Shown here: positions 21,016 through 22,848 of the stretch, piece by piece
Numbering within the stretch: the first letter of the stretch is position 1
Layout of the letters: each line of letters opens with the position of its first letter
Source: JBASRP01 sp044866075
Lineage (GTDB): Bacteria > Actinomycetota > AC-67
Direction of reading: 5' to 3'
Assembly (NCBI GenBank): GCA_044866075.1
Contig: JBIOTQ010000117.1
Coordinates: 1 to 22,848, forward strand
Length of the DNA stretch: 22,848 nt
The notes under the pieces: model-generated
Databases searched by the model: none
Told to the model about the DNA's origin: nothing
The model's input: the letters and a program-made list of their open reading frames with translations, nothing else
Made by a program: the position numbers and the translations under genes

Positions 21016-22029
21016 GTGGCGGACAACTTGAAGTACGGATTGGCGCTCGGCTATTCGGGCGCGACGCCGGAGGATGGATCGGAGCTCGCCCTTGAGGCAG
21101 AGCGCCTCGGCTATGAGTCGGTCTGGACGGCCGAGGCCTACGGGTCCGACGTCTTCACGCCGCTCGCGTATATCGGCGCGCGGACTTCGAAGATCAAGCT
21201 CGGAACCGGGATCGCGCAGATCTCGGCGCGCACGCCGGCGGCGCTCGCGATGACCGCGGCGACGCTCGACCACCTGTCTGGCGGCCGCGTGATCCTGGGG
21301 CTCGGCGTGTCCGGGCCGCAGGTCGTCGAGGGATGGTACGGCGTGCCGTTCGGCAAACCTCTCGCCCGCACGCGCGAATACATCGACATCGTCCGCAAGA
21401 TCCTGCGTCGCGAAGGACCGGTCACGAACGACGGCGAGCACTACCCGCTCCCCATCCGCGGCGGCACCGGCCTCGGCAAGCCGCTGAAGCTGACCGTCCA
21501 CCCGCTGCGCAAGGACATCCCGATCATCCTCGCCGCGGAGGGCCCGAAGAACGTGGCGTTGGCCAGGGAGATCGCCGACGGCTGGCTCCCGATCTTCTAT
21601 TCGCCGTACAAAGGACCGGAGGTGTTCGCGGACGCGTTGAAGGACGCGCCGCCCGGCTTCCAGATCCCGTGCGTCGTGACCGTGAACGTGAACGACTCGG
21701 TGGAGGACGCACTCACGATGGTGAAGTTCTTCCTTGCGTTCTACATCGGCGGGATGGGCGCGCCGGAGCAGAACTTCCACCTGAACGTCATGTCGCGGAT
21801 GGGCTTCGAGGAAGAGACACGCATCGTGCAGAAGCTCTTCCTGTCCGGCGACCGCGAAGCCGCGGTGAAGGCTGTGCCCGATCGTTTGGCCGACGAGATC
21901 TCCCTGTGCGGTCCCCCTGCGCGAATCAAGGAACGGCTCGACGCCTGGATCAAGAGTCCCGTCACGGACCTCATCGTCGGCTCGCGAGATCCGAAGGCCC
22001 TGAAGCTGATCGCGGATCTTCTCTCCTAG
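21016..22029 (+). CDS. LLM-class F420-dependent oxidoreductase (Rv3520c-like)
   Basis: 337 residues, luciferase-like TIM barrel. Segments AERLGYESVWTAEAYGSDVF, KIKLGTGIAQISARTPAALA and GRVILGLGVSGPQVVEGWYG are typical of actinobacterial F420-using members rather than FMN luciferases; LPI-IL-AAEGPKNVALAREIADGWLP fits the cofactor side. It resembles my recollection of Rv3520c, which lies beside cyp142, fadD19 and echA19 in M. tuberculosis and belongs to the sterol regulon there, with no established reaction that I know of. The GTG start follows the ALDH stop by one base. Last gene of the kstR operon. It could act as a hydride carrier to or from an alcohol, ketone or double bond of the sterol. 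Confidence 0.87.
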   Translation: MADNLKYGLALGYSGATPEDGSELALEAERLGYESVWTAEAYGSDVFTPLAYIGARTSKIKLGTGIAQISARTPAALAMTAATLDHLSGGRVILGLGVSGPQVVEGWYGVPFGKPLARTREYIDIVRKILRREGPVTNDGEHYPLPIRGGTGLGKPLKLTVHPLRKDIPIILAAEGPKNVALAREIADGWLPIFYSPYKGPEVFADALKDAPPGFQIPCVVTVNVNDSVEDALTMVKFFLAFYIGGMGAPEQNFHLNVMSRMGFEEETRIVQKLFLSGDREAAVKAVPDRLADEISLCGPPARIKERLDAWIKSPVTDLIVGSRDPKALKLIADLLS

Positions 22030-22063
22030 CAGGGAGTCCTCCCGAGCAGCGTCCGAGCGACCG

Positions 22064-22090
22064 CTAATTGTGTCATTAGATTAATTTTTC
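22064..22090 (+). terminator. Weak AT-rich terminator or promoter zone after the catabolic operon
   Basis: CTAAT (22064-22068) and ATTAG (22075-22079) form a 5-bp stem, followed by ATTAATTTTTC. This is the most AT-rich patch of the window. It may terminate the kstR operon, supply a promoter for the small secreted proteins, or both. A second small hairpin, CCCCG-TTT-CGGGG, lies at 22107-22119. Nothing else is seen in 22030-22138. Confidence 0.35.
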
Positions 22091-22138
22091 CTTATTGCTT
22101 CCTTTGCCCCGTTTCGGGGTAGGAACGCGTGGCGGAGT

Positions 22139-22161
22139 GAACACGGAAAGGGGGTGTGTTC
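22139..22161 (+). promoter_or_regulatory. Hairpin presenting the ribosome binding site of the first small secreted protein
   Basis: GAACAC (22139-22144) can pair with GTGTTC (22156-22161), leaving GGAAAGGGGGT in the loop. The loop contains the likely SD and the ATG follows two bases after the stem. The stem is short; it may modulate initiation or be chance. Confidence 0.35.
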
Positions 22162-22162
22162 G

Positions 22163-22366
22163 ATGACGAAGCTCCGGCTCACGTTGGCAGCGCTCTGTGT
22201 GGCGCTTGCGGCTGGGACCGCGTTCCCCGCGGCCGCGGACGTCAAGGCGCCCGGCGTTTGCAAGAAGCAGCCCGGAGGCTCGGACTGCAGTGGAAACAGC
22301 GAGTGTTCCGACAGCTCGCCAACTCACTATGATCTGCTGCCTCGCGGCCAGCAGAAGAAGTGCTAA
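22163..22366 (+). CDS. Small secreted four-cysteine protein, unknown function
   Basis: 67 residues from the ATG at 22163; a GTG nine bases upstream is in frame but would overlap the SD (AAAGGGGG). A classical signal peptide (MTKLRLTLAALCVALAAGTA, cleavage near PAAA-D at 25) leaves a mature peptide of about 42 residues with Cys33, Cys42, Cys48 and Cys67, the last at the very C-terminus. This could make two disulfides. No known family recognised. It is the first of two adjacent small secreted genes, with 20 bases between them, and follows an AT-rich stretch that may hold its own promoter. No visible link to sterol breakdown. Confidence 0.7.
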   Translation: MTKLRLTLAALCVALAAGTAFPAAADVKAPGVCKKQPGGSDCSGNSECSDSSPTHYDLLPRGQQKKC

Positions 22367-22386
22367 TCCCACAAAGGGGAGAGGCT

Positions 22387-22701
22387 ATGCGATCGATCGC
22401 GAGACTGATCGTGCTGTGCTTCATCCTGGTGCTCGTGCTGAGCGCCGGTGCGGCGTTCGCGACTTCGCCGTCGGAACAGAAATGTGACTTGGACGGTGGG
22501 ACGTTCACACGTATACAGGGAAAGGTGACGTGCATCACCGAGGACCCCGTCGGCCAAAGCGAGCACAGTGGCGGCAAGAGCCAGACCACGACCGACAAGG
22601 AATCGAGCAACGGCACGTTCCAGAACGAGCCCCACCATCAACAGAGCTGCACGGGCCCCGGCAGTAGCGGCGAAGGCGGCGGTCCCTGCCACGGCAATTA
22701 A
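22387..22701 (+). CDS. Small secreted Cys-containing low-complexity protein, unknown function
   Basis: 104 residues from the ATG at 22387, preceded by an SD (AAAGGGGAGAGG). Signal peptide LIVLCFILVLVLSAGAAFA with cleavage near residue 25. The mature part (about 79 aa) starts with a compact CDLDGGTFTRIQGKVTC unit (Cys33, Cys49), then a Ser/Thr/Gln/Asn/Gly-rich tail with Cys88 and Cys101. It shares the four-cysteine count with the preceding protein but no evident sequence. Probably cotranscribed with it and ended by the terminator at 22735. Function unknown; an exported structural or binding peptide is possible. Confidence 0.75.
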   Translation: MRSIARLIVLCFILVLVLSAGAAFATSPSEQKCDLDGGTFTRIQGKVTCITEDPVGQSEHSGGKSQTTTDKESSNGTFQNEPHHQQSCTGPGSSGEGGGPCHGN

Positions 22702-22734
22702 CCAACGCAGCGCGTAACACAAGCGGAGCGGTTT

Positions 22735-22762
22735 CGGAGGGAGGGCTTCGGCCCTCCCTCCG
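22735..22762 (+). terminator. Strong stem-loop terminator with UUCG loop
   Basis: CGGAGGGAGGGC (22735-22746) pairs perfectly with GCCCTCCCTCCG (22751-22762) around a TTCG tetraloop: 12 base pairs, 34 bases after the second small secreted gene. No T tract follows, as is common for high-GC actinobacterial terminators. The stem is symmetric enough to act from either side. Confidence 0.85.
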
Positions 22763-22786
22763 TCGTACGGGTAGGCTCTGCGCCCG

Positions 22787-22848
22787 ATGAGCCAGAGCGA
22801 GAGCCGGGCGGCGGTCGTCGCCGCGCTTGCCGCGAACGTCGGGATCGC
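22787..22848 (+). CDS. Probable cation diffusion facilitator, N-terminus only
   Basis: An ATG at 22787 opens a frame that runs off the window after about 20 residues. MSQSESRAAVVAALAANVGI resembles the start of actinobacterial cation diffusion facilitators (S-RAV-AAL-AN-GIA-AK), which export Zn, Fe or Mn across the membrane using the proton gradient. Only the lead-in to the first helix is visible, so the call is tentative. It lies 25 bases beyond the terminator and so belongs to a separate transcript. No good SD is seen just upstream. Confidence 0.45.
   Translation, partial: MSQSESRAAVVAALAANVGI

Noticed and set aside
22107..22119. CCCCG-TTT-CGGGG hairpin as part of a riboswitch
   Set aside because: Only a 5-bp stem; no conserved riboswitch core recognised around it.
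1..22848. Search for tRNA, rRNA, CRISPR repeats, insertion sequences and attachment sites
   Set aside because: No cloverleaf, repeat-spacer pattern, transposase/integrase gene or flanking direct repeats noticed by eye.

Overview
This is a high-GC window packed with genes. It looks like an actinobacterium outside the well-known mycobacterial/rhodococcal type. The pointers are many GTG/TTG starts, apparently leaderless promoters, an F420-type luciferase-family oxidoreductase, and above all a KstR-type TetR regulator with matching operators. I cannot name the species; an uncultured acidimicrobial or thermoleophilic actinobacterium is only a guess.

The core (about 1-2 to 22 kb) reads as a sterol side-chain degradation regulon. 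Four copies of the palindrome TNNAACNNGTTNNA (two exact, two with one mismatch) lie at 1680, 1732, 8065 and 16764. They sit in front of (i) a CYP125/CYP142-like P450 (minus), followed by an SRPBCC protein, (ii) an EchA19-like enoyl-CoA hydratase plus a PaaI-type thioesterase (plus), (iii) a FadD19-like steroid acyl-CoA ligase, a nitronate-monooxygenase-type flavoprotein and a DUF983 protein (minus), and (iv) an acyl-CoA dehydrogenase (minus) back to back with kstR, a FadA5-like thiolase, an Hsd4A-like SDR, an aldehyde dehydrogenase and an F420-type oxidoreductase (plus). Together these supply terminal oxidation, CoA activation, dehydrogenation, hydration, second oxidation and thiolysis: one full beta-oxidation turn on a sterol side chain. 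No ring-degradation genes and no Mce4 system are in the window.

Downstream of the acyl-CoA dehydrogenase, on the minus strand (15.5-8.6 kb), lies a branched-chain-amino-acid-type (HAAT) ABC importer: lipoprotein binding protein LivK, a fused LivH-LivM permease, LivG and LivF. Coupled to it are two unrecognised envelope proteins: a 521-aa secreted protein with a C-terminal anchor, and a 181-aa two-helix membrane protein with a His-Cys3 knuckle. A small VOC protein follows. The importer plus the two envelope proteins is the best candidate for an undescribed system, possibly substrate uptake serving the sterol module.

A class A FAD monooxygenase (3.2-4.8 kb) has its own promoter region, lies behind a terminator and has no KstR-like site, so it looks like an unrelated insertion. 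To the right of the catabolic operon (22.1-22.8 kb) are two small secreted four-cysteine proteins, a strong UUCG terminator and the start of a probable cation diffusion facilitator. No tRNA, rRNA, CRISPR array, IS element or transposase was seen. No gene-free stretch exceeds about 135 bases.
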